NCBI GenBank assembly: GCA_002314855.1
Contig: DCHQ01000056.1
Location: forward strand, 12,854 to 20,487
Origin: Lachnospiraceae bacterium UBA1748
GTDB taxonomy: Bacteria; Bacillota; Clostridia; Lachnospirales; Lachnospiraceae
Direction: 5' to 3'
DNA: 7,634 bases
The translations under genes were made by a program, and so were the position numbers. Below, in pieces: positions 1 through 6,289 of this stretch (the first letter of the stretch is position 1; every line of letters begins with the position of its first letter). The notes beneath the pieces were generated by a model, which saw only the letters and a list, made by a program, of their open reading frames with translations, was not told where the DNA came from and did not search any database.

Positions 1-283
1 GAGCCTCTTCATATACGTCTTCAGGGATATCCTGTGATGGATACTCCTCTTCCACCTGGTCTACTTGCTCTGCTTCCTGATCATCCATTACATCTTCTGG
101 CTGATCCTCTTCTGGTCTGTATGCCACATACGACTCTTCAACATACTCGCCTGATGCAAGAACACCAGCCTCGCTGTTATCTATCGAGTCTTCCTTTTCC
201 ATGGCATCAACCTTGGCCTGAAGTTCACTAATTACACGTCTTAGTTCTTCAGTATCCTCTAACTGCTTTTTATTATTAGCCAT
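1..283 (-). CDS. Acidic protein of unknown function, N-terminal part only
   Basis: This reading frame begins with ATG at 283 and stays open to the left edge, so only the first 94 residues are visible and the C-terminal part lies outside the window. A GGAG Shine-Dalgarno site lies about 6 bases before the ATG. The protein starts MANNKKQLED. Residues of about 7-32 are Leu/Glu/Lys-rich and could form a short coiled coil. From residue 31 on it is strongly acidic: I count 32 Asp/Glu against 7 Lys/Arg in the 94 residues, with scattered Pro and Tyr and no signal peptide or membrane segment so far. Such a tract usually behaves as a disordered region. The gene starts 31 bases after the stop of the CdaR-type regulator on the same strand, so the two are probably co-transcribed. 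I do not recognise the family and assign no function; the missing C-terminus probably holds the informative domain. Confidence 0.8.
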   Translation of the reverse strand, partial: MANNKKQLEDTEELRRVISELQAKVDAMEKEDSIDNSEAGVLASGEYVEESYVAYRPEEDQPEDVMDDQEAEQVDQVEEEYPSQDIPEDVYEEA

Positions 284-302
284 TTAAAACTCCATCACAA
301 AG

Positions 303-319
303 TCTAGAATTATTCTAGA
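303..319. repeat. Short perfect inverted repeat between regulator and acidic gene
   Basis: The arms TCTAGAA and TTCTAGA (303-309 and 313-319) flank a 3-base loop, and the symmetry extends to 8 bases around the centre. The repeat includes the TAG stop codon of the regulator. No T-run follows on the minus strand, so it is not a normal intrinsic terminator. It may be a small intercistronic RNA hairpin, or chance. Confidence 0.4.
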
Positions 320-1406
320 ACTCTGTACTTTCCATATATTTCATGTACTTAACAACCATAAGAGCAATCTTGAATGTAATAGCATCCTCGAACACTCTAA
401 GATCAAGACCTGTACTCTTCTGAAGCTTATCAAGACGATATACAAGAGTATTTCTGTGAATAAATAACTGTCTTGATGTCTCAGATACGTTCAGGCTGTT
501 CTCAAAGAACTTATTGATAGTACTAAGTGTCTCTTCATCAAAATCATCTGGATTCTTGTCGCCAAAAATCTCATTGATGAACATCTGGCAAAGTGGGAAT
601 GGGAGCTGATAAATAAGACGTCCTATTCCGAGCTCGCTATAAGGAATAACATCCTTCTCCTCGAAGAAGATAATTCCTATATCAAGAGCCATCTTTGCTT
701 CCTTGTATGAACGGCTCACTTCCTTAATTTCATCTACAATAGTACCATAAGCTACTCTTACACCCTCTAAGCCTTCCTTAGTAAGATGTGATACAATACC
801 ACGCGCATTCTTCTCGATATCCTTGATGCTCTGCTCATCAGGAAGTTCCATTACGATAATAGCATTGTTCTCATCAACAGCTGTAACTATCTCCTTGGAA
901 CCTGCAAGGCCCACATAGTCCTTAACCATCTCTAAAAGATTAGCATCCTTACCTGAAGATGTTTCAACAATCATAACTACACGCTTCAAATCGATCTGAA
1001 GGTGAAGCTTCTTTGCTCTTGAATAAATATCAACAAGAAGTAAATTATCAAGAAGAAGATTCTTAACAAAGTTATCCTTGTCGTATCTTTCTTTATATGC
1101 AACTAGGAGGTTCTGAATCTGGAAGGCAACCATCTTACCTACCATATGTGCATTCTCACCAGCACCATCAGCAATAAGGATATACTCAAGCTGCTGCTCA
1201 TCAAAAATCTTGAAGAACTGACATTTCTGTATTTCCTGACTGTCTGCTGCAGAATTTACAAACTCAACAACCGCAGCCTCATGATTAGCCTTATTCTTCA
1301 TGGTAGTAACAACACATCTACCATCAGTATCAGTAACCATAAGTTCAACATGCGCTATACTAGTCATCCCGTCAATTGTGTTTTGTAAGATCTGGTTTGA
1401 AATCAT
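315..1406 (-). CDS. CdaR/PucR-family transcriptional regulator
   Basis: Likely a cytoplasmic DNA-binding regulator of the CdaR (sugar-diacid regulator)/PucR superfamily. Reading from the ATG at 1406 it has 363 residues, close to the usual CdaR length. Roughly residues 1-125 fit the N-terminal sensory region, residues 135-260 the degenerate GGDEF-like middle domain, and residues 300-350 the C-terminal helix-turn-helix. The last is the clearest part: a predicted HTH at about 305-329 contains the family hallmark HRNTLVYRLDKL, starting at residue 317. The open frame extends 11 codons further upstream, to 1439. I chose 1406 because a perfect GGAGGA lies 5 bases before it and the longer start has no such site. 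The true ligand cannot be read from sequence, and 'sugar diacid' is only the family name. The gene follows the glycosyltransferase-like gene across a 156-base AT-rich gap and precedes the acidic gene by 31 bases. Confidence 0.86.
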   Translation of the reverse strand: MISNQILQNTIDGMTSIAHVELMVTDTDGRCVVTTMKNKANHEAAVVEFVNSAADSQEIQKCQFFKIFDEQQLEYILIADGAGENAHMVGKMVAFQIQNLLVAYKERYDKDNFVKNLLLDNLLLVDIYSRAKKLHLQIDLKRVVMIVETSSGKDANLLEMVKDYVGLAGSKEIVTAVDENNAIIVMELPDEQSIKDIEKNARGIVSHLTKEGLEGVRVAYGTIVDEIKEVSRSYKEAKMALDIGIIFFEEKDVIPYSELGIGRLIYQLPFPLCQMFINEIFGDKNPDDFDEETLSTINKFFENSLNVSETSRQLFIHRNTLVYRLDKLQKSTGLDLRVFEDAITFKIALMVVKYMKYMESTEF

Positions 1407-1411
1407 ATTAA

Positions 1412-1417
1412 TCCTCC
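1412..1417 (-). promoter_or_regulatory. Consensus ribosome binding site deciding the regulator start
   Basis: GGAGGA on the minus strand lies 5 bases before the ATG at 1406. It is the strongest Shine-Dalgarno site in the left half of the window and argues against the upstream start at 1439. Confidence 0.8.
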
Positions 1418-1562
1418 ATCTTATATACAAAATAACCAAACCGATAAAAAAGAATTTTTATAGTTTTCACATCCTTAGTCACATTTTAAAACAAATACAC
1501 AAAAAAATCTACTTAAAAATATATATTTTTTATACATTTCTTATATATTTCGTATAAACTTC

Positions 1563-2240
1563 TTATTTTAACAGACGATTTGTACCCTTTTCGTAACTTG
1601 CGACTCTTCGGCCAAAAAGAAATCTCTCAAAAAATCCCTCACTACGTGCACTTTTATCACCCTGCATCTCGGCAACCATTTCAGGGAGAAAACCTACCCA
1701 CATGGAGGCACTGGACATTCGTCTTGCCTCTTCGAATAAAGGCCCCTGAGTAGTCCAGCTAAGACAAGTAAATACTACTCTTGGGAAATCAGTATTTATA
1801 TCATTGAAAAGATCATCGAGAGCCTCAAGGTCGTTAATAATAAAGTCATTGATGATATGAAGCTTATTATTATGAAGCCTTAGCATCTTCTTGAACTGAC
1901 GCATACGGTTTTCATCATCACTGATAAGCACAATAGGTGCCTTGGCATGCGTAAGATAATTAAGATAATTGTTCATAAAATCCTGGCTCTTGCCGTCCTG
2001 ATGAAGCTGACTGGCTGCACGGCCACTTTTTAAAATACCTGCCTGGTCACATATCATTAGGTCCAGATCATTAATCCAGTCGGTCTGTTCCACATTTTCA
2101 CTGACTGTAAGAAGAGTATTGGCCGAGAGCCAAGACAGAGTGTGAACCCCCGGAATTGACATATAGTCAGAGCTCTTCATAAGCAGCTCCTTTAATGGAA
2201 AATCTTTGATTTTTACTCCTAAAACATTAATTACTTTCAT
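1563..2240 (-). CDS. Divergent WecG/TagA/CpsF-type (GT26) glycosyltransferase-like protein
   Basis: The 225-residue protein fits the overall layout of the WecG/TagA/CpsF glycosyltransferases, which transfer N-acetylmannosamine-type or related sugars to lipid-linked acceptors for wall or surface polymers. Visible correspondences are: an N-terminal MKVINVLGVKI; a LSANTLLTVSEN segment (about 38-49) in place of the usual VTxNxE region; DLMICDQAGIL (60-70), with Asp65 where the family has its conserved catalytic Asp; a central Rossmann-like stretch APIVLISDD; and a C-terminal tail GFFERFLFGRRVASYEKG, like the membrane-contacting basic appendage. Several hallmarks are changed. The usual Asp-Gly after the catalytic position is Asp-Gln, and the late G-x-P-K-Q-E motif appears as SWTTQGPLFEE. 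It may therefore have a changed substrate or be inactive. The start is supported by AGGA 7-8 bases before the ATG. It stands alone, divergent from the yjfB-like gene, with no other polysaccharide gene in view. Confidence 0.7.
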   Translation of the reverse strand: MKVINVLGVKIKDFPLKELLMKSSDYMSIPGVHTLSWLSANTLLTVSENVEQTDWINDLDLMICDQAGILKSGRAASQLHQDGKSQDFMNNYLNYLTHAKAPIVLISDDENRMRQFKKMLRLHNNKLHIINDFIINDLEALDDLFNDINTDFPRVVFTCLSWTTQGPLFEEARRMSSASMWVGFLPEMVAEMQGDKSARSEGFFERFLFGRRVASYEKGTNRLLK

Positions 2241-2311
2241 AATGATTCCTATTATCTTTCTAAGCCAAAAAAACTACCAATAATCATAACATATTTACGT
2301 CACTTTTATAC

Positions 2312-2340
2312 TTGAAAATGCATATGAAATATATGATAAT
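2312..2340 (+). promoter_or_regulatory. Sigma-A-type promoter of the yjfB-like gene
   Basis: TTGAAA (2312-2317) and GATAAT (2335-2340) each match five of six consensus bases and are separated by exactly 17 bases. They lie 32 bases before the start codon of the yjfB-like gene. I see no flagellar sigma-D pattern here. The placement is direct from sequence; activity is inferred. Confidence 0.72.
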
Positions 2341-2357
2341 CTATATACTAATCGACG

Positions 2358-2365
2358 AAAGGTGG
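2358..2365 (+). promoter_or_regulatory. Ribosome binding site of the yjfB-like gene
   Basis: AAAGGTGG ends 7 bases before the ATG at 2373 but only one base before an alternative ATG at 2367. The spacing selects the 2373 start, which also gives the family-typical N-terminus MDIAALS. Confidence 0.75.
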
Positions 2366-2372
2366 GATGACA

Positions 2373-2564
2373 ATGGATATAGCCGCATTATCAATGGGTC
2401 TGTCGCAGGCCAAAATAAGCAACGAATTCAGTACAGCTATGCTCAGTAAGTCCCTGGACACAAGAGAAGCTGAGGGCAATAGCCTAGTTCAGATGATTGA
2501 TGCTGCTGCAATGGAGCGAAGTGTTACTCCTTACATTGGTGGCAACTTCGATGTCAGCGTGTAA
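2373..2564 (+). CDS. YjfB-family small putative motility protein
   Basis: A 63-residue protein resembling the YjfB family (Pfam 'putative motility protein'), small soluble proteins of Firmicutes with no established biochemical role. Two features show this: the N-terminus MDIAALSMGLSQAKI, typical of the family (MDIxALSMxxSQ), and the C-terminal end PYIGGNFDVSV, matching the conserved pattern hxGGNxDhxh. Between them is an amphipathic helical stretch rich in Ala, Met and Ser. There is no signal peptide or membrane segment. An upstream ATG at 2367 would add two residues but is badly spaced from the Shine-Dalgarno site. The gene is a single-gene unit: sigma-A-like promoter, good RBS, and strong terminator 22 bases after the stop. 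No flagellar gene is in view, so a motility role rests on the family name alone. Confidence 0.85.
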   Translation: MDIAALSMGLSQAKISNEFSTAMLSKSLDTREAEGNSLVQMIDAAAMERSVTPYIGGNFDVSV

Positions 2565-2586
2565 TTAATTTATGATTCATTATTTG

Positions 2587-2613
2587 CACCACGCTTATGC
2601 GTGGTGTTTTTTT
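2587..2613 (+). terminator. Intrinsic terminator of the yjfB-like gene
   Basis: A perfect 8-base-pair stem, CACCACGC and GCGTGGTG, with loop TTAT, is followed directly by seven T residues (2607-2613). It starts 22 bases after the stop codon of the yjfB-like gene. Confidence 0.95.
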
Positions 2614-2626
2614 GTGCAAAAAGAAA

Positions 2627-2652
2627 ACGCCCTGGCCAAATGACCAGGGCGT
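2627..2652 (-). terminator. Intrinsic terminator of the hyd-nfn series
   Basis: ACGCCCTGG and CCAGGGCGT form a perfect 9-base-pair stem with an 8-base loop. Reading on the minus strand, the stem runs into TTTTCTTTTTGC (its first T closes the stem), a suitable T-rich tract. It lies 16 bases after the stop of nfnB. It faces the terminator of the yjfB-like gene, so the two units converge here. Confidence 0.88.
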
Positions 2653-2668
2653 AAATAATACCTAATAC

Positions 2669-4057
2669 TTATTTGCTAAGGTACTCGTGGATACCCTTTG
2701 CACCAGCCTTACCAGCACCCATAGCAAGGATAACTGTAGCAGCACCTGTAACTGCATCACCACCAGCGTATACACCTTCCTTAGATGTAGCACCTGTATC
2801 CTCTGCAGCAACAATACACTTTCTACCATTGATCTCAAGACCCTTTGTTGTAGAAGAGATAAGTGGGTTTGGTGATGTACCGAGTGACATGATAACTGCA
2901 TCAACATCGATAACGAACTCGCTACCCTCAACCTCTACTGGACGACGTCTACCAGATGCATCTGGCTCGCCAAGCTCCATCTTGATACACTTGATTCCGC
3001 TTACCCAACCGTTCTCATCTGAAAGAATCTCTGTTGGATTAGTAAGAAGATCAAAGATGATACCCTCTTCCTTAGCGTGATGAACTTCTTCAACTCTGGC
3101 TGGAAGCTCTGCCTCAGAACGTCTATATACAACATGAACCTCTGCACCAAGTCTAAGAGCTGTTCTAGCAGCATCCATAGCAACGTTACCGCCACCAACA
3201 ACTGCAACTTTCTTTGCTCTCATAATAGGTGTTGTAGAGTTCTCATCAAAAGCTTTCATAAGGTTACTTCTTGTAAGGTACTCGTTAGCTGAGAATACAC
3301 CATTAGCATTCTCACCTGGGATACCCATGAACTTAGGAAGACCTGCACCCGAACCGATGAATACTGCATCGAATCCTTCATCTTCCATGAGCTGCTCTAT
3401 TGTAGTAGCCTTACCGATTACTACGTCTGTCTCGATCTTAACACCAAGGCTCTTTACATTCTCAATTTCCTTAGCAACTACTGCATCCTTAGGAAGACGG
3501 AACTCTGGAATACCATAAACAAGTACACCACCTGCCTTATGAAGTGCCTCGAAAATAGTTACATCATAACCAAGCTTAGCAAGGTCACCAGCACATGTAA
3601 GACCTGCAGGGCCTGAACCGATAACTGCAACCTTCTTACCATTCTTCTCCTTAGCTGGTTCTGGCTTAACACCATTCTCTCTAGCCCAGTCAGCTACGAA
3701 TCTCTCAAGCTTACCAATTGAAAGTGCCTCACCCTTGATACCTCTGATACACTTTCCTTCACACTGGCTCTCCTGTGGACATACACGACCACAAACAGCT
3801 GGAAGAGCTGAAGACTCACTGATAATCTTGTAAGCCTCTGCAAAGTTACCTTCCTTAACCTGCTCTACAAAACCAGGAATGTTGATTGATACAGGACATC
3901 CCTGTACACACTGTGCGTTCTTACAGTTAATACATCTTGTAGCCTCGCACATAGCCTCTTCTTTATTATATCCTAAACAAACTTCCTCAAAGTTAGTAGC
4001 TCTAACCTGTGGATCCTGCTCACGTACAGGAATTTTCTTCATTACATCTACTTCCAT
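2669..4057 (-). CDS. nfnB: NfnB: large subunit of electron-bifurcating NADH-dependent ferredoxin:NADP+ oxidoreductase (GltD-like)
   Basis: A 462-residue cytoplasmic flavoprotein of the glutamate-synthase small-subunit-like family. With NfnA it couples reduced ferredoxin and NADH to NADP+ reduction, reversibly, by flavin-based bifurcation. The N-terminal ferredoxin-like domain holds Cys42, 45, 50 and 54 (CINCKNAQCVQGCP) and Cys89, 93, 99 and 103 (CGRVCPQESQCEGKC), the usual ligands of two [4Fe-4S] clusters. An FAD dinucleotide fold follows at 145-152 (VIGSGPAG), then a second nucleotide fold at 286-295 (VVGGGNVAMD) with YRRS at 311-314, typical of NADPH binding. A C-terminal FAD motif, YAGGDAVTGAATVI, starts at 430. 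The start is fixed by AAGGAG 6 bases before the ATG. The family is often annotated as homotetrameric glutamate synthase gltA. I prefer NfnB because nfnA lies immediately upstream, 35 bases away, and no glutamate synthase large subunit is present. Confidence 0.93.
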   Translation of the reverse strand: MEVDVMKKIPVREQDPQVRATNFEEVCLGYNKEEAMCEATRCINCKNAQCVQGCPVSINIPGFVEQVKEGNFAEAYKIISESSALPAVCGRVCPQESQCEGKCIRGIKGEALSIGKLERFVADWARENGVKPEPAKEKNGKKVAVIGSGPAGLTCAGDLAKLGYDVTIFEALHKAGGVLVYGIPEFRLPKDAVVAKEIENVKSLGVKIETDVVIGKATTIEQLMEDEGFDAVFIGSGAGLPKFMGIPGENANGVFSANEYLTRSNLMKAFDENSTTPIMRAKKVAVVGGGNVAMDAARTALRLGAEVHVVYRRSEAELPARVEEVHHAKEEGIIFDLLTNPTEILSDENGWVSGIKCIKMELGEPDASGRRRPVEVEGSEFVIDVDAVIMSLGTSPNPLISSTTKGLEINGRKCIVAAEDTGATSKEGVYAGGDAVTGAATVILAMGAGKAGAKGIHEYLSK

Positions 4058-4092
4058 TTTGTACTCCTTATATTAACAATTGTATGATTAAA

Positions 4093-4971
4093 TTAGTTGC
4101 ACTGGCCGCATCCGCCGTGGTGTGTATCGCCTTCCTTAGCTGCAAGGAACGCTCTACCTTCTGCTGTCTTGTATAATGTCTGACGACGCATAGCCTCATC
4201 AAAGTTAACCTTGTGTCCGTCGAACTCTGGTCCGTCAACACAGGCGAACTTAACTTCATCACCAACTGTTACTCTACAAGCACCGCACATACCTGTACCA
4301 TCAACCATGATTGGGTTAAGTGATACTACTGTTGGGATATTAAGCTCCTTAGTAAGCTTACATACGAACTTCATCATGATCATTGGTCCGATTGCAACAC
4401 ATACATCATACTTCTTGCCTTCATTAACAAGATCCTGAATAGTTGTTGTAACCATACCACTTCTTCCATAAGAACCATCATCTGTTGTAACGTAAAGGTT
4501 ACCAGCTACTGCCTCCATCTCCTTCTCAAGGATAAGGATGCTCTTTGTCTTAGCACCTACGATAACATCAGCATTAACACCGTTCTCCTTAAGCCACTTA
4601 ACCTGTGGATATACAGGAGCTGTACCAACACCACCTGCTACGAAGAGGATGTTCTTCTTTCTTAACTCATCTATTGGCTCGTTACAAAATTCTGAAGGAC
4701 AACCAAGAGGTCCTACGAAATCTGCAAAGCTGTCTCCAGCCTTAAGACCAGACATAACCTGTGTACCAGCACCAACTATCTGGAAAACGATAGTAACTGT
4801 ACCCTTTTCTCTGTTGTAATCACAGATTGTTAATGGAATTCTTTCGCTCTCTTCATCTGTTCTTACGATAACGAACTGTCCTGGAAGACAATTAGCAGCA
4901 ACACGCTTAGCCTCTACTTCCATGAGGTAGATGTTATCTGTAAGCATCTCAGCCTTCAAAATTTTAAACAT
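4093..4971 (-). CDS. nfnA: NfnA: small subunit of electron-bifurcating NADH-dependent ferredoxin:NADP+ oxidoreductase
   Basis: A 292-residue ferredoxin-reductase-like protein that carries FAD and a [2Fe-2S] cluster and takes electrons from NADH in the Nfn complex. The FAD-binding motif RIPLTI is at 44-49, and the pyridine-nucleotide motif AGGVGTAPVYPQ is at 112-123. Near the C-terminus, Cys229, Cys232 and Cys244 (MCGACR, then FACVDGPEF), with Asp224 upstream, fit the unusual one-Asp, three-Cys ligation known for Nfn small subunits. The tail ends GGCGQCN. PyrK and other dihydroorotate-dehydrogenase electron-transfer subunits share the fold, but the NfnB partner gene directly downstream decides the call. 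A GGAAGGAAAG stretch before the ATG at 4971 is a suitable ribosome binding site. hydF lies 74 bases upstream on the same strand. That gap contains an inverted repeat, so nfnAB might have its own control. Confidence 0.93.
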   Translation of the reverse strand: MFKILKAEMLTDNIYLMEVEAKRVAANCLPGQFVIVRTDEESERIPLTICDYNREKGTVTIVFQIVGAGTQVMSGLKAGDSFADFVGPLGCPSEFCNEPIDELRKKNILFVAGGVGTAPVYPQVKWLKENGVNADVIVGAKTKSILILEKEMEAVAGNLYVTTDDGSYGRSGMVTTTIQDLVNEGKKYDVCVAIGPMIMMKFVCKLTKELNIPTVVSLNPIMVDGTGMCGACRVTVGDEVKFACVDGPEFDGHKVNFDEAMRRQTLYKTAEGRAFLAAKEGDTHHGGCGQCN

Positions 4972-4988
4972 AATTCTTTCCTTCCTTC

Positions 4989-5007
4989 TGTAAAGATAAT
5001 TTTTACA
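4989..5007. repeat. Inverted repeat in the hydF-nfnA gap, possible operator
   Basis: TGTAAA (4989-4994) and TTTACA (5002-5007) form a perfect 6-base inverted repeat around 7 bases. It sits 18 bases before the nfnA start, just upstream of its ribosome binding site. The arms loosely resemble binding sites of redox-type repressors, but they do not match the Rex consensus well. No convincing promoter could be picked nearby, so the operator role is speculative. Confidence 0.3.
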
Positions 5008-5045
5008 CTTTAATTTTGTATAATATCATAAGATAAATCTTTTGC

Positions 5046-6230
5046 CTATAAAATATTGGATATTCGTTCTAAAATCCCATTAATTTTCGCAAATAGCATA
5101 CCATAATTGACCATTGGAACCTTGCTTTCTCTAGCCTTGTCCATCCTTGCCTTCATTGAAGCTTCATTAATCATACAACCACCACAATGAACAATCAGTT
5201 TGTAATCACTGATATTGTCTGGGAATTCCACACCGGATGAAAATGAGAACTCTAGTTCCTTACCCGTATACTTTTTAAGTAGCGTCGGAATTTTTACTGT
5301 ACCTATGTCATTGCATTGTCTATGATGTGTGCAGGCTTCTGCAACTAGTATCCTGTCATGATCTTCAAGCAGGTCAATGGCACTCGCTCCTGTAAGCAGT
5401 AACTCCATATCACCCTTGTATCTGGCCATAAGTACTGAAAATGATGTTAATCTGACCGTACTTGGAACAATATGCGCTACTTCTTTAAATGCCTGGGAAT
5501 CCGTGATAACCAGGGATGGAGGCGTTTTAAGATTCTCTAAAACTCCAGAAAGCGTATGAACCTGACAACAAATGGCATTACATTTCTTATCTAACAGCTC
5601 ACGTAAAACTAACTGCTGTGGTAATATGATTCTTCCTTTCGGTGCTGCTTCATCAATAGGAATAACTAAAACCACACTATCGCCTTCATTTACAAGATCA
5701 CATACAATATACTTTTCTTTATTTCTAGGAGTAATCTCAATGATTTTTTCTTTAAGTCTTTCTATGCTAGCTTTGTCGCAAGCTGATACCAATATATGAT
5801 CCTCTTTATAGTCTTTAAGACCAAGAAACCCTTGCCTACTAAGCATATCCATTTTGTTAAGGACAAGGATATATGGAATATTTCTTTTCTTAAGCTCGAC
5901 TATAAGCTCCTCCTCAAGCTTTCCTGGTCTGGTAGTTACATCAACAACTATTACAGCCACGTCACACTGGCTAAGTATATCCCTGGTTTTCTCAACTCTT
6001 TTATGGCCAAGCTCTCCTTCATCATCAAGACCTGGTGTATCTATTATTACAACTGGTCCAAGAGGAAGAAGCTCCATTGCCTTTTTAACAGGGTCCGTGG
6101 TTGTGCCTGCCACATCACTTACTATAGAAAGATCCTGGCCAAGCACTGCATTAACCAGGCTGGATTTGCCTGCGTTGCGCTTTCCAAAGAAACCTATATG
6201 TATCCTTTCTCCTGATGGTACACTGTTCAT
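5046..6230 (-). CDS. hydF: HydF: [FeFe]-hydrogenase H-cluster maturation GTPase
   Basis: HydF is the scaffold and GTPase that receives the products of HydE and HydG, builds the 2Fe subcluster and delivers it to apo-hydrogenase. This 394-residue protein is of usual length and has both hallmark regions. The GTPase domain shows the P-loop GKRNAGKS (16-23), the switch Thr run TTTD (43-46), DTPG (64-67), NKMD (125-128) and a G5-like SAC (149-151). The C-terminal cluster domain shows C300-x-H302, then 45 residues later HCGGC (348-352), which matches the HydF [4Fe-4S] signature CxH...HCxxC. A central dimerisation region lies between them. The ribosome binding site is weak (AGAAGA, about 5 bases before the ATG), so coupling to upstream translation is possible. 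The gene follows the truncated MocR-type gene by 54 bases and precedes nfnA by 74 bases, in the same direction as hydG. Confidence 0.96.
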   Translation of the reverse strand: MNSVPSGERIHIGFFGKRNAGKSSLVNAVLGQDLSIVSDVAGTTTDPVKKAMELLPLGPVVIIDTPGLDDEGELGHKRVEKTRDILSQCDVAVIVVDVTTRPGKLEEELIVELKKRNIPYILVLNKMDMLSRQGFLGLKDYKEDHILVSACDKASIERLKEKIIEITPRNKEKYIVCDLVNEGDSVVLVIPIDEAAPKGRIILPQQLVLRELLDKKCNAICCQVHTLSGVLENLKTPPSLVITDSQAFKEVAHIVPSTVRLTSFSVLMARYKGDMELLLTGASAIDLLEDHDRILVAEACTHHRQCNDIGTVKIPTLLKKYTGKELEFSFSSGVEFPDNISDYKLIVHCGGCMINEASMKARMDKARESKVPMVNYGMLFAKINGILERISNIL

Positions 6231-6232
6231 AT

Positions 6233-6289
6233 TTATCTTCTTTCTGTATATTTAATAAGTATTTCTATTGAATCTATACTTGTACTAAT
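6233..6289 (-). other. Possible relic of the lost C-terminal tail of the MocR-type gene
   Basis: Immediately past a run of five A residues (6289-6293, minus strand) near the end of the MocR-type gene, the +1 frame stays open for 18 codons. It reads ISTSIDSIEILIKYTERR and stops with TAA only 2 bases before the hydF ATG. The segment looks loosely like the final helix of MocR proteins (a pattern such as xxDIxxxIxxLxK), and its stop placement suits a tightly packed operon. An 18-codon open frame can arise by chance, so this is speculative. Confidence 0.25.

Noticed and set aside
34..231. Plus-strand open frame of 65 codons
   Set aside because: It lies opposite the acidic minus-strand gene, has no ribosome binding site and has a composition expected of an antisense shadow.
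1407..1439. Eleven-codon N-terminal extension of the CdaR-type regulator
   Set aside because: The GGAGGA site is placed correctly for the ATG at 1406 and would fall inside the coding region if the extension were used.
1515..1530. Palindrome AAAAATATATATTTTT in the gap upstream of the regulator, considered as a terminator or operator
   Set aside because: It is pure A/T in a very AT-rich gap, with no GC stem and no supporting context. I also could not find a convincing -35/-10 pair for the regulator here.
2669..4057. Glutamate synthase small subunit (gltD/gltA)
   Set aside because: The family signature is the same, but the gene directly follows an NfnA-type subunit and no large glutamate synthase subunit is present, so NfnB fits better.
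4093..4971. PyrK-type dihydroorotate dehydrogenase electron-transfer subunit
   Set aside because: There is no pyrimidine gene nearby, the NfnB partner is adjacent, and the Asp/Cys cluster pattern with the MCGACR motif fits NfnA.
2669..4980. Several plus-strand and alternate-frame open stretches across nfnB and nfnA
   Set aside because: They overlap well-supported genes, encode no recognisable protein and lack ribosome binding sites.
5796..6255. Two plus-strand open frames of 133 and 139 codons opposite hydF
   Set aside because: HydF is certain on the minus strand here. The plus-strand products are low-complexity Ser/Thr-rich or unrecognisable shadows.
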